In this document: positions 1 through 6,838 of the stretch, in pieces | Layout of the letters: each line of letters begins with the position of its first letter | Numbering within the stretch: the stretch's first letter is position 1 | Origin: Acidobacteriota bacterium | GTDB lineage: Bacteria; Acidobacteriota; Terriglobia; UBA7540 | Assembly (NCBI GenBank): GCA_021789565.1 | Contig: JAJYJL010000420.1 | Span: 1-7,037, forward strand | Length of the DNA stretch: 7,037 nucleotides | Reading direction: 5' to 3' | The notes under the pieces: model-generated | The model's database searches: none | Told to the model about the DNA's origin: nothing | Seen by the model: only the letters and a program-made list of their open reading frames with translations | Program-made: the position numbers and the translations under genes

Positions 1-1944
1 CAGATGCTGCTTTATGGCGTGGGTGACCACGGAGGCGGCCCGACCCGCCAGATGCTGGATGCCGCCGTTCGCTGGCAGAAGTCCCCAAAGGCGGCATTCC
101 CGAATTTCAAGTTCAGTACGGCGCAGGCATTCTTTGATGAGGTTGATGCGAATCAGTCAAAGTTGAACCTGCCGGTCTGGAACAACGAGATGTATTTCCA
201 GTTCCATCGCGGAACTTATACCTCGCAGGCGGATAGTAAGAAGCGCATGCGGCAGATGGAACGGTTGCTGCTGAATGCAGAAAGATTCTCATCGTTTGCC
301 ATGCTGAGAGGACGCAAGTACCCACAGGATGAGTTTGAAGATTGCTGGCGGCGCGTGCTGTTCAATCAGTTTCACGACCTGATGGCGGGATCAGGCATCC
401 ATGTCATCTACGAAGACGAAGCGGAAAGCATGGAGTTCGTCAGGCTGACCAACGAGCCAGTCCTTGAATCGGCCATGGAGACACTTGCGGCGCGCGCAGA
501 TACGCGGGGACCGGGAATTCCGGTGGTGGTTTTCAACCCGCTCAGTTGGGAGCGTACTGACGTTACAGAAGCTGAAGTTCAATTGCCCAGGCTGGCGGAG
601 CATGTCGAGGTCCGTGCTCCTGATGGGCAGGCCGTCCCGTCGGCAGTCATCTCGCGGGATGACGCGACCAGTACCGTGAAGGTGCGTTTCCTGGCGCGGA
701 CCGTGCCCTCGACGGGTTACAGGGTTTTCCACGTCGCTGCTGCTGCCAACCGAAGTAACATTGAATCAACGCTCAAAGCAAGCGGACTGCAAATACAGAA
801 CGAATTTATCAGCATCGAAATCGATCCCAAGACAGGATGTGTGACCAGCCTGATTAACAAAAAAGACGGCAAGAATATCCTGCGGCACGGAGGGCGGGGA
901 AATCTGCTGGAAACTTTTGTGGACAAGCCGAAAGAGTACAATGCCTGGAACATCGATCCTGACTATGAGAAGTTCAAGACTGAACTGCTGGACGCCGAAG
1001 AAGTGAAGCTGGTGGAGAACACTGCGGTTCGCGCTGTGGTGCGCGTGAAGAAGCGCTTCCAGAGTTCCTTTTTCGTTCAGGACATCTGCATGTATCCGGA
1101 AGTTGCGCGTGTGGATGTGAACATGCAAGCAGAATGGCACGAGCGGGAGGTCATGCTCAAAGTCGCTTTCCCACTGGACATTAAGCCATTTACGGCGACC
1201 TACGAAATCCCTTACGGAACAGTTGAACGGCCTGCGATCCCTCATGTGCCCGGAAAACCGCCGGTCCCGTTTACTGAGGCGACTGAGATCAGCGTAAAGC
1301 ATCCTCGGTATGATCCGCTGCTGGCGCAGGAAGCAGAATTTGAAGTCTGTGCCCAACAATGGGGCGATCTCTCAGAAAGTGGCCGCGGCTTCAGTCTGTT
1401 GAACCGCGAAAAATATGGCTACGACACGTTTGAGCCGGGGACCATCCGCCTGACGTTGCTCCGTTCGCCAATTGATCCAGACCCGCACGCGGACCAGGGG
1501 TTCCACGAATTCACTTACGCGATGTACCCCCACGCGGGCAACTGGCTGGAGGCAGAAACCGAGTTGCGCGCCTTCGAACTGAATTATCGGCTTCTGTCTG
1601 TGACGACCGTAAATCATGAAGGCGCTCTACCGGCAGCACACTCGTTTGTACAAATTGAGCCTAAGAACGTTATCCTCAGTGCGGTGAAGAAGGCGGAAGA
1701 TGAAAATGCGGTGATTTTCCGATTCTACGAATTCGAGGGTAAGGCTTCGCAGGTACGTTTGCGCTTTCCAGAAGCTGCGACAGGGGCTGTCCAGACGAAC
1801 CTGATGGAAAAGGAAGAGAAGGCCCTTTCTCTTGGGGCAAACGGGAGAGAAGTAGCTGTGCCGGTCGGAAAGTACGAGATCGGAACGATCAAGGTGACAT
1901 TCAAGAATGACGCCGGCACCGCGCCGCCCGCCTACAGTGTTTAG
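1..1944 (+). CDS. Alpha-mannosidase, GH38 family (5'-truncated by the window edge)
   Basis: This is a retaining alpha-mannosidase that would release mannose from mannosides or glycans. The frame is open from base 1 (CAG), so the ATG at 4 is internal; 646 residues follow it. Numbering from that ATG, a GDHGGGPT motif lies at 7-14, the EMYFQFHRGTYT block typical of GH38 at 62-73, and QFHD at 122-125, whose His124 matches the last zinc ligand of the family. After it come the mid and C-terminal beta domains: NPLSW at 179-183, GRGNLLETF at 297-305, ATYEIPYGTVERP at 398-410, WGDLSESG at 453-460 and HEFTYAMYPHAG at 501-512. These blocks resemble the MAN2C1-like class. The nucleophile Asp and the other zinc ligands should lie before the window, so activity cannot be judged. 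A proline-rich stretch at about 411-440 looks longer than usual at this point. The stop lies 15 bases before hypF with no terminator between. Family assignment is firm; substrate is not known. Confidence 0.93.
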   Translation, partial: QMLLYGVGDHGGGPTRQMLDAAVRWQKSPKAAFPNFKFSTAQAFFDEVDANQSKLNLPVWNNEMYFQFHRGTYTSQADSKKRMRQMERLLLNAERFSSFAMLRGRKYPQDEFEDCWRRVLFNQFHDLMAGSGIHVIYEDEAESMEFVRLTNEPVLESAMETLAARADTRGPGIPVVVFNPLSWERTDVTEAEVQLPRLAEHVEVRAPDGQAVPSAVISRDDATSTVKVRFLARTVPSTGYRVFHVAAAANRSNIESTLKASGLQIQNEFISIEIDPKTGCVTSLINKKDGKNILRHGGRGNLLETFVDKPKEYNAWNIDPDYEKFKTELLDAEEVKLVENTAVRAVVRVKKRFQSSFFVQDICMYPEVARVDVNMQAEWHEREVMLKVAFPLDIKPFTATYEIPYGTVERPAIPHVPGKPPVPFTEATEISVKHPRYDPLLAQEAEFEVCAQQWGDLSESGRGFSLLNREKYGYDTFEPGTIRLTLLRSPIDPDPHADQGFHEFTYAMYPHAGNWLEAETELRAFELNYRLLSVTTVNHEGALPAAHSFVQIEPKNVILSAVKKAEDENAVIFRFYEFEGKASQVRLRFPEAATGAVQTNLMEKEEKALSLGANGREVAVPVGKYEIGTIKVTFKNDAGTAPPAYSV

Positions 1945-1959
1945 CAGGTTGTTGCGCGA

Positions 1960-4311
1960 TTGGGGTCAGACGAAATCGAGAACTCTTTGACGATTCGTAA
2001 GCGAATCCACGTGCGCGGGGTCGTGCAAGGGGTGGGCTTCCGCCCTTTCGTCTACCGCCTGGCCCGCTGCCATCAACTGGCGGGTTTCGTGTGCAACACA
2101 CCGGACGGTGTCCTGATTGAGGTGGAGGGACAGGATGCTGCGATAGCGACCTTCGTTCAAGCGCTGACGCATGACCCGCCGCCGAAGGCGGAAATCGCGC
2201 AAGTCGCCAGCAGTGACATGGACCTGCGGGGCGAAAATGAGTTTGTTATCCGCGAGAGCGTCGAACGCGAATTCAGCGCAGTGCTTGTTTCTCCGGACAT
2301 TGCAACCTGCGACGACTGCCGACGGGAGTTTACAGACGCCAAGAACCGGCGCTTCGGTTATCCCTTTACCAACTGCACCCAATGCGGGCCGCGTTACAGC
2401 ATTGTTGAAGATGTTCCCTATGACCGCCCGAATACAACGATGCGCGAGTTCCAGATGTGTGCAGAGTGCCAGATGGAATACGACGACCCCGGCAACCGCC
2501 GGTTTCATGCTCAGCCGAATGCCTGTCCGAGATGCGGGCCCAAGGTGTTCTTCGTGGATTCGCGAGGCGCACCGATGGACACCGCAGGTCATGAGAATGG
2601 CAAACCAGCCACCGGCCTTGATGCCATCCGCGAAGTCCGCCGGCAACTGAAAGAGGGGAAGATTATTGGCATCAAGGGCCTTGGAGGGTTTCACCTGGCC
2701 TGTGATGCGGAGAATGATGATGCCGTTGGACGCTTGCGGGCGCGCAAGCGTCGGAGTGATAAGCCGTTTGCCTTAATGGCATCCGACGTCTCCTCGGTGG
2801 ATCGTTTCTGTCATGTTTCGGAGGCAGAGTGTAAGTCCCTGCTCAGCGCCCGGCGTCCCATCGTAATTCTAGCGCGACGCCCTGAGGCACGCATTTCGGC
2901 CGCCGTTGCTCCGGGCAATAACACGCTGGGCGTAATGCTTCCGTATACCCCTCTGCACTCGCTTCTGTTTGGCGATAATGAGGAAGATCCACCTGCTTTC
3001 ACCGCCCTAGTGATGACCAGCGGAAACCTGAGTGAAGAGCCGATTGTTATTTCAAACGGGGACGCTCTTTCTCGGCTGGCGCAGGTTGCTGACGCTTTCC
3101 TTCTGCACAACCGGCGGATTCACATGCGGGTGGATGATTCCGTTGTTCGCGTCTTCAACGGCAAGGAGCGTGTCTTCCGGCGGTCGCGCGGATATGTCCC
3201 GGCGGTGATCGATCTCGGCGGCCCGGTCGCTGATATTCTGGCCTGCGGCCCAGAACTCAAGGATACGTTCTGCATTACTCGAGGCCGGCACGCGATTCTG
3301 AGCCAGCACATTGGCGATTTGGAGAACTACGAGACATTTGAGTTTTTTGAAGAGACTCTGGCGAATCTCAAGAAAGTGTTTCGTGTTGAACCACGCGCCA
3401 TCGCTTACGATCTCCACCCGCGCTATTTGAGCACGCAGTACGCGCTGGCGCAGGGCGAGCTTCGCAAGATCGGCGTCCAACATCATTATGCGCACATTGC
3501 CAGTTGTATGGTGGAGAACGGGTTGCGAGAGCAGGTAATCGGAGTTGTCCTCGACGGAACAGGGTACGGGACTGACGGCCAGATTTGGGGTGGGGAATTT
3601 CTTGTTGCTGACTTCGCGAACTTCCAGCGCCGTGCCCATCTGCGCTATGTTCCGCTCGCTGGTGGCGACGCAGCCGTCCGTCAGCCGTGGCGGTCTGCGT
3701 TGAGCTATTTGCGTGACACCTTTGCGAATGAACTGCCGGGTGTATTGCCTTTGTGGAGGGAGGTTCCGGAGCGGGACAGGTTGCTGGTCTGGAAAATGCT
3801 CGAGCAGGGAATCAATACGGTTTTGACTTCGTCGTGCGGGCGATTGTTCGATGCGGTGTCGTCCATACTGGGGTTACGGCATGAGATCAGCTTTGAAGCG
3901 CAGGCAGCCATCGAATTAGAGATGGCTGCGCGCGAGGGAGTGGGGGGTGTTTATCCCTTCCAGCTGGAGTTTTCCGAACCTTGGCAGATCGATATGCGTC
4001 CGATGGTAGAATCGCTTGTAAGTGAGGTGCAGCAGGGTGTGGATACGGGAGTGATAGCAGCGCGATTCCACAACACGGTGGCCGAGATGATTGCGGAAGT
4101 GTGTTTAAAGTTGCGTGAGCGGGAAAAACTCAACAATATCTGCCTGAGCGGAGGAACTTTCCAGAATATGTTCTTGTTGGATCGCACACTGTCCGCACTG
4201 GGAGAGCATGGATTTGAAGTCCACTTGCAAGAAAGAGTGCCAACGAATGACGGGGGAATTGCACTGGGCCAGGCGATGATTGCCAACTCAGCAATCAGGA
4301 AGGAAAGCTGA
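1960..4311 (+). CDS. hypF: HypF, carbamoyltransferase of [NiFe]-hydrogenase maturation
   Basis: HypF turns carbamoyl phosphate and ATP into a carbamoyl group and transfers it to the C-terminal cysteine of HypE, the first step towards the cyanide ligands. At 783 residues it has the family's normal length and all domains. The acylphosphatase domain is at about 14-105 (VQGVGFRPF, catalytic Arg28; Asn46 in NTPDG). Two C2-X18-C2 zinc fingers follow (Cys117/120/139/142 and Cys167/170/189/192). The YrdC/Sua5-like domain is at about 220-410 (GIKGLGGFHLACDA, RKRRSDKPF, MTSGNLSEEP). The Kae1-like carbamoyltransferase domain is at about 425-775 (CGPELKDTFC, HHYAH at 508-512, LDGTGYGTDG, SSCGRLFDAVSS, LSGGTFQN, NDGG). 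The start is TTG at 1960, preceded only by a weak AGCAGG about 11 bases upstream. TTG at 1987 is an alternative that keeps the acylphosphatase core and has GAG 6 bases before it. It is probably co-transcribed with hypCDE. Confidence 0.97.
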   Translation: MGSDEIENSLTIRKRIHVRGVVQGVGFRPFVYRLARCHQLAGFVCNTPDGVLIEVEGQDAAIATFVQALTHDPPPKAEIAQVASSDMDLRGENEFVIRESVEREFSAVLVSPDIATCDDCRREFTDAKNRRFGYPFTNCTQCGPRYSIVEDVPYDRPNTTMREFQMCAECQMEYDDPGNRRFHAQPNACPRCGPKVFFVDSRGAPMDTAGHENGKPATGLDAIREVRRQLKEGKIIGIKGLGGFHLACDAENDDAVGRLRARKRRSDKPFALMASDVSSVDRFCHVSEAECKSLLSARRPIVILARRPEARISAAVAPGNNTLGVMLPYTPLHSLLFGDNEEDPPAFTALVMTSGNLSEEPIVISNGDALSRLAQVADAFLLHNRRIHMRVDDSVVRVFNGKERVFRRSRGYVPAVIDLGGPVADILACGPELKDTFCITRGRHAILSQHIGDLENYETFEFFEETLANLKKVFRVEPRAIAYDLHPRYLSTQYALAQGELRKIGVQHHYAHIASCMVENGLREQVIGVVLDGTGYGTDGQIWGGEFLVADFANFQRRAHLRYVPLAGGDAAVRQPWRSALSYLRDTFANELPGVLPLWREVPERDRLLVWKMLEQGINTVLTSSCGRLFDAVSSILGLRHEISFEAQAAIELEMAAREGVGGVYPFQLEFSEPWQIDMRPMVESLVSEVQQGVDTGVIAARFHNTVAEMIAEVCLKLREREKLNNICLSGGTFQNMFLLDRTLSALGEHGFEVHLQERVPTNDGGIALGQAMIANSAIRKES
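1992..2007 (+). repeat. Small perfect inverted repeat at the 5' end of hypF
   Basis: The arms GATTCG (1992-1997) and CGAATC (2002-2007) are exact reverse complements around a TAAG loop. The site lies about 30 bases after the TTG 1960 start and 3 bases after the alternative TTG 1987 codon. In mRNA it could form a 6-bp hairpin near the initiation region. It also falls within coding sequence for TIRKRIH, so it may be chance. No function is shown. Confidence 0.3.
2729..2752 (+). repeat. Perfect 10-bp inverted repeat with 4-base loop inside hypF
   Basis: The arms GACGCTTGCG (2729-2738) and CGCAAGCGTC (2743-2752) are exact reverse complements, separated by GGCG. The RNA would form a GC-rich hairpin of 10 pairs. 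It encodes the GRLRARKRR part of the YrdC-like domain, a basic segment that is conserved in the family, so codon constraint may explain some of it. There is no T-run after it, so it is not a rho-independent terminator. A role in mRNA stability or ribosome pausing is only conceivable. Confidence 0.45.
4297..4304 (+). promoter_or_regulatory. Ribosome binding site of hypC
   Basis: AGGAAGGA lies 9 bases before the hypC ATG and inside the last codons of hypF. The hypF stop (4309-4311) sits between this site and the ATG, so ribosomes finishing hypF arrive at the hypC start, which favours translational coupling. Confidence 0.75.
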
Positions 4312-4313
4312 AA

Positions 4314-4610
4314 ATGTGTCTGGGAATTCCGGGACAGGTCGTTTGTCTGGAGAACGCTGGTGGCCTGCGCATGGGCAAGATCCGGTTTGGAGAAATTGTG
4401 CGTGACGCCTGCCTGGAATATTTGCCCGAAGTTGCGGAGGGCGATTATGTCATTGTCCACGCGGGCTTCGCTATCAGCCATGTGAATCAGGAAGAGGCCG
4501 CCCGCACATACCAACTGCTGGAAGAAATGGGGCAACTATCAGAACTTGACCAGGGTGGGGTCGATGTGGAGTCCTGTCAGGACAAGCCTGCACATGGCAA
4601 GTCGTGCTGA
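4314..4610 (+). CDS. hypC: HypC/HupF-family hydrogenase maturation chaperone
   Basis: HypC is the small chaperone that binds HypD, carries the Fe(CN)2CO unit, and delivers it to the hydrogenase large-subunit precursor. The protein has 98 residues and opens with the diagnostic MCLGIPGQV; Cys2, exposed after removal of Met, is the essential iron and large-subunit binding residue. The second signature GDYVIVHAGFAIS is at 43-55, with His49 matching the conserved histidine of the family. Most relatives end soon after the helix seen here at about 58-75. This one continues with a polar tail of about 20 residues containing Cys88, His94 and a terminal Cys98. The ATG has a good Shine-Dalgarno sequence and lies 2 bases after hypF. 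The TGA stop (4608-4610) falls within a hairpin, and the frame continues openly into hypD. The neighbours hypF, hypD and hypE fully agree with the call. Confidence 0.96.
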   Translation: MCLGIPGQVVCLENAGGLRMGKIRFGEIVRDACLEYLPEVAEGDYVIVHAGFAISHVNQEEAARTYQLLEEMGQLSELDQGGVDVESCQDKPAHGKSC

Positions 4611-4618
4611 CTTGCGTG
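4571..4618 (+). other. Two tandem hairpins at the hypC 3' end, one spanning the stop codon
   Basis: Hairpin 1 has arms GTCCT (4571-4575) and AGGAC (4579-4583) with a GTC loop. Hairpin 2 has arms GCAAGTC (4597-4603) and GACTTGC (4609-4615) with a GTGCT loop. A further CAC/GTG pairing (4591-4593 with 4616-4618) is possible across an ATG bulge. The hypC TGA (4608-4610) straddles the loop and the 3' arm of hairpin 2. No T-run follows, so this is not an intrinsic terminator. The pairing is visible in the sequence; a part in mRNA stability or in coupling hypC termination to hypD initiation is inference. Confidence 0.5.
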
Positions 4619-4620
4619 GC

Positions 4621-4626
4621 AAAGGA
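4621..4626 (+). promoter_or_regulatory. Weak, distant ribosome binding site of hypD
   Basis: AAAGGA is the only purine-rich stretch in the 30-base gap before hypD. It ends 14 bases before the ATG at 4641, longer than the usual 5-10. No other start codon lies in frame between the hypC stop and this ATG, so the start itself is not in doubt, but initiation may depend on ribosomes that have just finished hypC. Confidence 0.4.
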
Positions 4627-4640
4627 TCTACCTCTCATCA

Positions 4641-5747
4641 ATGAAGTATCTGGACGAATACCGCGACGCGGAGATTGCCAAAGGACTGCTGGAGGAGATA
4701 CGGCGTGTTCAGAAGCGGCCGTGGATGCTGATGGAAGTGTGCGGCGGGCAGACACACTCGATCGTCAAGTTTGGAATTGACGATCTGCTTCCCAAGGGCA
4801 TTGAACTGGTGCACGGGCCGGGATGTCCGGTGTGCGTCACGCCGCTGGAACTGATCGACAAGGCGCATGCCATTGCCTCCAGGCCTGACGTAATCTTCTG
4901 TTCGTTTGGAGACATGCTGCGCGTGCCGGGGTCGGAATGCGATCTGTTGACGGTGAAGTCGCGGGGGGCCGACGTGCGCGTCATTTACTCGCCACTCGAA
5001 TGCCTGAAGATCGCGCGGAAGCATCCGGACAGGCAGGTGGTGTTTTTCGACATCGGGTTTGAAACCACAGCACCTGCCAACGCTATGCTGGTGTGGCGCG
5101 CGAAACACGAGGGAATCGAAAACGTCTCGGTGCTGGTATCGCACGTACTGGTGCCGCCGGCGCTTGAGGCCATTCTGGATTCTCCCTGGAATCGCGTACA
5201 GGGGTTTCTTGGGCCAGGGCACGTCTGCGCCATCATGGGGTACCGGAAATACGAGTCCATCAGCGCGCGCTACAAAGTGCCGATCGTCATCACGGGCTTC
5301 GAACCACTCGATCTGTTGGAAGGTTTGCTGATGGTGGTGAGGCAGCTTGAACAAGGGCGGGCCGAGGTGGAAAACCAGTACGCAAGGGCCGTGACGCGGG
5401 ACGGTAACCAGGCCGCGCAGAAGCTTGTTGCGAGGGTGTTTGAAGTATGCGCGCGCCAGTGGCGTGGCGTGGGCCCGATTCCGCAGAGCGGGTACCGGCT
5501 GAGTGAAGAGTTCCAGGGTTTTGACGCGGAGAAACGATTTGAAGTGGCCGCGATTGACACCCAGGAGCCAGCTGTATGTATCAGCGGCGACGTTCTGCGA
5601 GGGATCAAGAAACCGCACGATTGCCTTGCGTTCGGCAAGGATTGTACGCCCGCGCATCCCCTGGGCGCGACGATGGTTTCGTCGGAAGGCGCCTGTGCGG
5701 CGTACTATCTCTACGGTCGGCACCTGAAAGCAGTGGAGGGAGGCTAG
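4641..5747 (+). CDS. hypD: HypD, Fe-S scaffold for Fe(CN)2CO assembly
   Basis: HypD forms a complex with HypC on which the iron receives its CN and CO ligands. It also carries a [4Fe-4S] cluster for electron transfer. At 368 residues it has the usual length. Conserved blocks appear in order: [10 protein letters not shown] with Cys34, [11 protein letters not shown] with Cys62 and Cys65, [12 protein letters not shown] at 87-98, [11 protein letters not shown] at 135-145, [11 protein letters not shown] at 191-201, and [12 protein letters not shown]. The four cluster cysteines are Cys313, Cys328, Cys335 and Cys352 in the C-terminal domain, so both the catalytic thiols and the cluster site are intact. 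The ATG at 4641 gives the normal N-terminus but is poorly primed. The gene is in the same frame as hypC upstream and hypE downstream. A 399-residue open frame antisense to it is a shadow. Confidence 0.97.
   Translation: MKYLDEYRDAEIAKGLLEEIRRVQKRPWMLMEVCGGQTHSIVKFGIDDLLPKGIELVHGPGCPVCVTPLELIDKAHAIASRPDVIFCSFGDMLRVPGSECDLLTVKSRGADVRVIYSPLECLKIARKHPDRQVVFFDIGFETTAPANAMLVWRAKHEGIENVSVLVSHVLVPPALEAILDSPWNRVQGFLGPGHVCAIMGYRKYESISARYKVPIVITGFEPLDLLEGLLMVVRQLEQGRAEVENQYARAVTRDGNQAAQKLVARVFEVCARQWRGVGPIPQSGYRLSEEFQGFDAEKRFEVAAIDTQEPAVCISGDVLRGIKKPHDCLAFGKDCTPAHPLGATMVSSEGACAAYYLYGRHLKAVEGG
5735..5743 (+). promoter_or_regulatory. Strong ribosome binding site that fixes the hypE TTG start
   Basis: GGAGGGAGG overlaps the last codons of hypD and ends 7 bases before TTG at 5751. 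It is the best Shine-Dalgarno sequence in the window. The first in-frame ATG (5778) has nothing comparable before it, so the TTG is preferred. Confidence 0.8.
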
Positions 5748-5750
5748 ACT

Positions 5751-6818
5751 TTGGGCGACGAAAAGAAACGGCCCTTGATGCCGGGCGAAACGTGTTCCCC
5801 GCCGGTTCTTGACCAGAGGCGGATTGTGCTGGGTCACGGAAGCGGCGGAAAAATGACGCAGGATCTTGTCGAAAAACTATTCCTGCCGAACTTCAGCAAC
5901 GATTATCTGGCGCCGCTTGACGACCAGGCCGTTGTCGAGGTGAACGGCTCGCGGCTCGCATTCACGACGGACTCGTTTGTGGTAACGCCGATCTTTTTCC
6001 CCGGTGGGGACATCGGACGGCTCGCCATCAACGGTACGGTGAACGACATTGTCATGAGCGGTGCTACTCCGCGTTTCATTGCAGCGGCGTTCATCCTGGA
6101 GGAGGGTCTTGTCACTGATGATCTCGTTCTTGTTGTGAAGTCCATGCGTAAGGCGGCGCAGGAAGCTGGTGTACTGCTTGTGACGGGCGACACAAAAGTA
6201 GTCAACAGAGGCAAAGGCGATCAGGTGTTTATCACAACGACGGGCCTGGGAGTTTTGGAACGGCAAATTAGAATCTCCGCGGACCAGGCTCGCCCCGGCG
6301 ACCGCATTCTCCTGAGCGGCACTATCGGTGATCACGGCATGGCCATCATGTCGAGACGCGAAGGACTCGAATTCGAAGGGCCGATTGAGAGCGATACGGC
6401 CGCGCTACACACGCTGGTCGCGTCGATGCTGGATACGAGTGAACGGATTCATTGCCTGCGCGATCCCACTCGCGGCGGAGTGGCTACAGCTCTTAATGAA
6501 ATCGCGTCGCGCTCACAAGTGGGCATGGAACTTGACGGGCGGAGCATTCCTATGCGTGAAAGCGTGAAAGGCGCGTGTGAAATTCTGGGACTTGATCCGC
6601 TTTACGTGGCAAACGAAGGCAAGCTGGTGGCGATTGTTGCGCCCGAGGTGGCTGATGCCATGCTCGACCGGATGCGCAGTCATCCGCTGGGCGGCGACGC
6701 CTGCGTCATCGGGCATGTTGTTGCTGCGCACCCCCGGCGCGTGCTGCTGAAGACCGAAATCGGTGGAAGCCGCGTTCTAGACGTTATGTTAGGTGAAGCA
6801 CTGCCACGCATCTGCTGA
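5751..6818 (+). CDS. hypE: HypE, carbamoyl dehydratase of [NiFe]-hydrogenase maturation
   Basis: HypE receives a carbamoyl group from HypF on its C-terminal cysteine and uses ATP to dehydrate it to a thiocyanate. The cyanide is then passed to the iron held by HypC-HypD. The protein has 355 residues and the PurM/AIR-synthase fold: HGSGGK at 29-34, TTDSF at 72-76, FFPGGDIGRLAINGTVND at 82-99, VTGDTKVV at 144-151, GDHGMAIMSRREG at 193-205, and DPTRGGVA at 238-245. The last residues are PRIC, with the modified Cys355 at the very end. This separates HypE from the related selenophosphate synthetase SelD and thiamine kinase ThiL. The TTG start gives about 24 residues before the first conserved segment, a little more than usual; ATG 5778 would remove nine of them but lacks a ribosome binding site. 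The stop is 20 bases from the convergent frame. Confidence 0.97.
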   Translation: MGDEKKRPLMPGETCSPPVLDQRRIVLGHGSGGKMTQDLVEKLFLPNFSNDYLAPLDDQAVVEVNGSRLAFTTDSFVVTPIFFPGGDIGRLAINGTVNDIVMSGATPRFIAAAFILEEGLVTDDLVLVVKSMRKAAQEAGVLLVTGDTKVVNRGKGDQVFITTTGLGVLERQIRISADQARPGDRILLSGTIGDHGMAIMSRREGLEFEGPIESDTAALHTLVASMLDTSERIHCLRDPTRGGVATALNEIASRSQVGMELDGRSIPMRESVKGACEILGLDPLYVANEGKLVAIVAPEVADAMLDRMRSHPLGGDACVIGHVVAAHPRRVLLKTEIGGSRVLDVMLGEALPRIC

Positions 6819-6838
6819 TGTATCGTTGAAGTTGACGA

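Noticed and set aside
1987..2015. TTGACG as a -35 promoter box near the hypF start
   Set aside because: No -10-like hexamer occurs 16-18 bases downstream, where the sequence is CACGTGCGCG, and the site lies inside coding sequence.
2171..2650. 159-residue + strand frame overlapping hypF
   Set aside because: It is a frame-shifted reading of the zinc-finger region; the composition (Arg, Ser, Thr, Pro) is that of a shadow, and the hypF frame carries the conserved cysteines.
1966..2694. 242-residue open frame antisense to hypF
   Set aside because: It is the shadow of the acylphosphatase and zinc-finger parts of hypF, with no ribosome binding site or motif of its own.
4608..4610. hypC TGA as a selenocysteine codon
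   Set aside because: The Ser-Cys-TGA context was tempting, but the codon lies inside the hairpin rather than a short way before it, so no bacterial SECIS arrangement is present, and HypC is complete without it.
4638..5837. 399-residue open frame antisense to hypD and the hypE start
   Set aside because: It mirrors hypD, whose motifs are complete. Its translation is rich in His, Arg, Pro and Gln without recognisable motifs, as expected from the complement of GC-rich codons.
5751..6818. Selenophosphate synthetase (SelD) instead of HypE
   Set aside because: The ATP-binding motifs are shared within the superfamily, but the terminal PRIC and the position behind hypD identify HypE.
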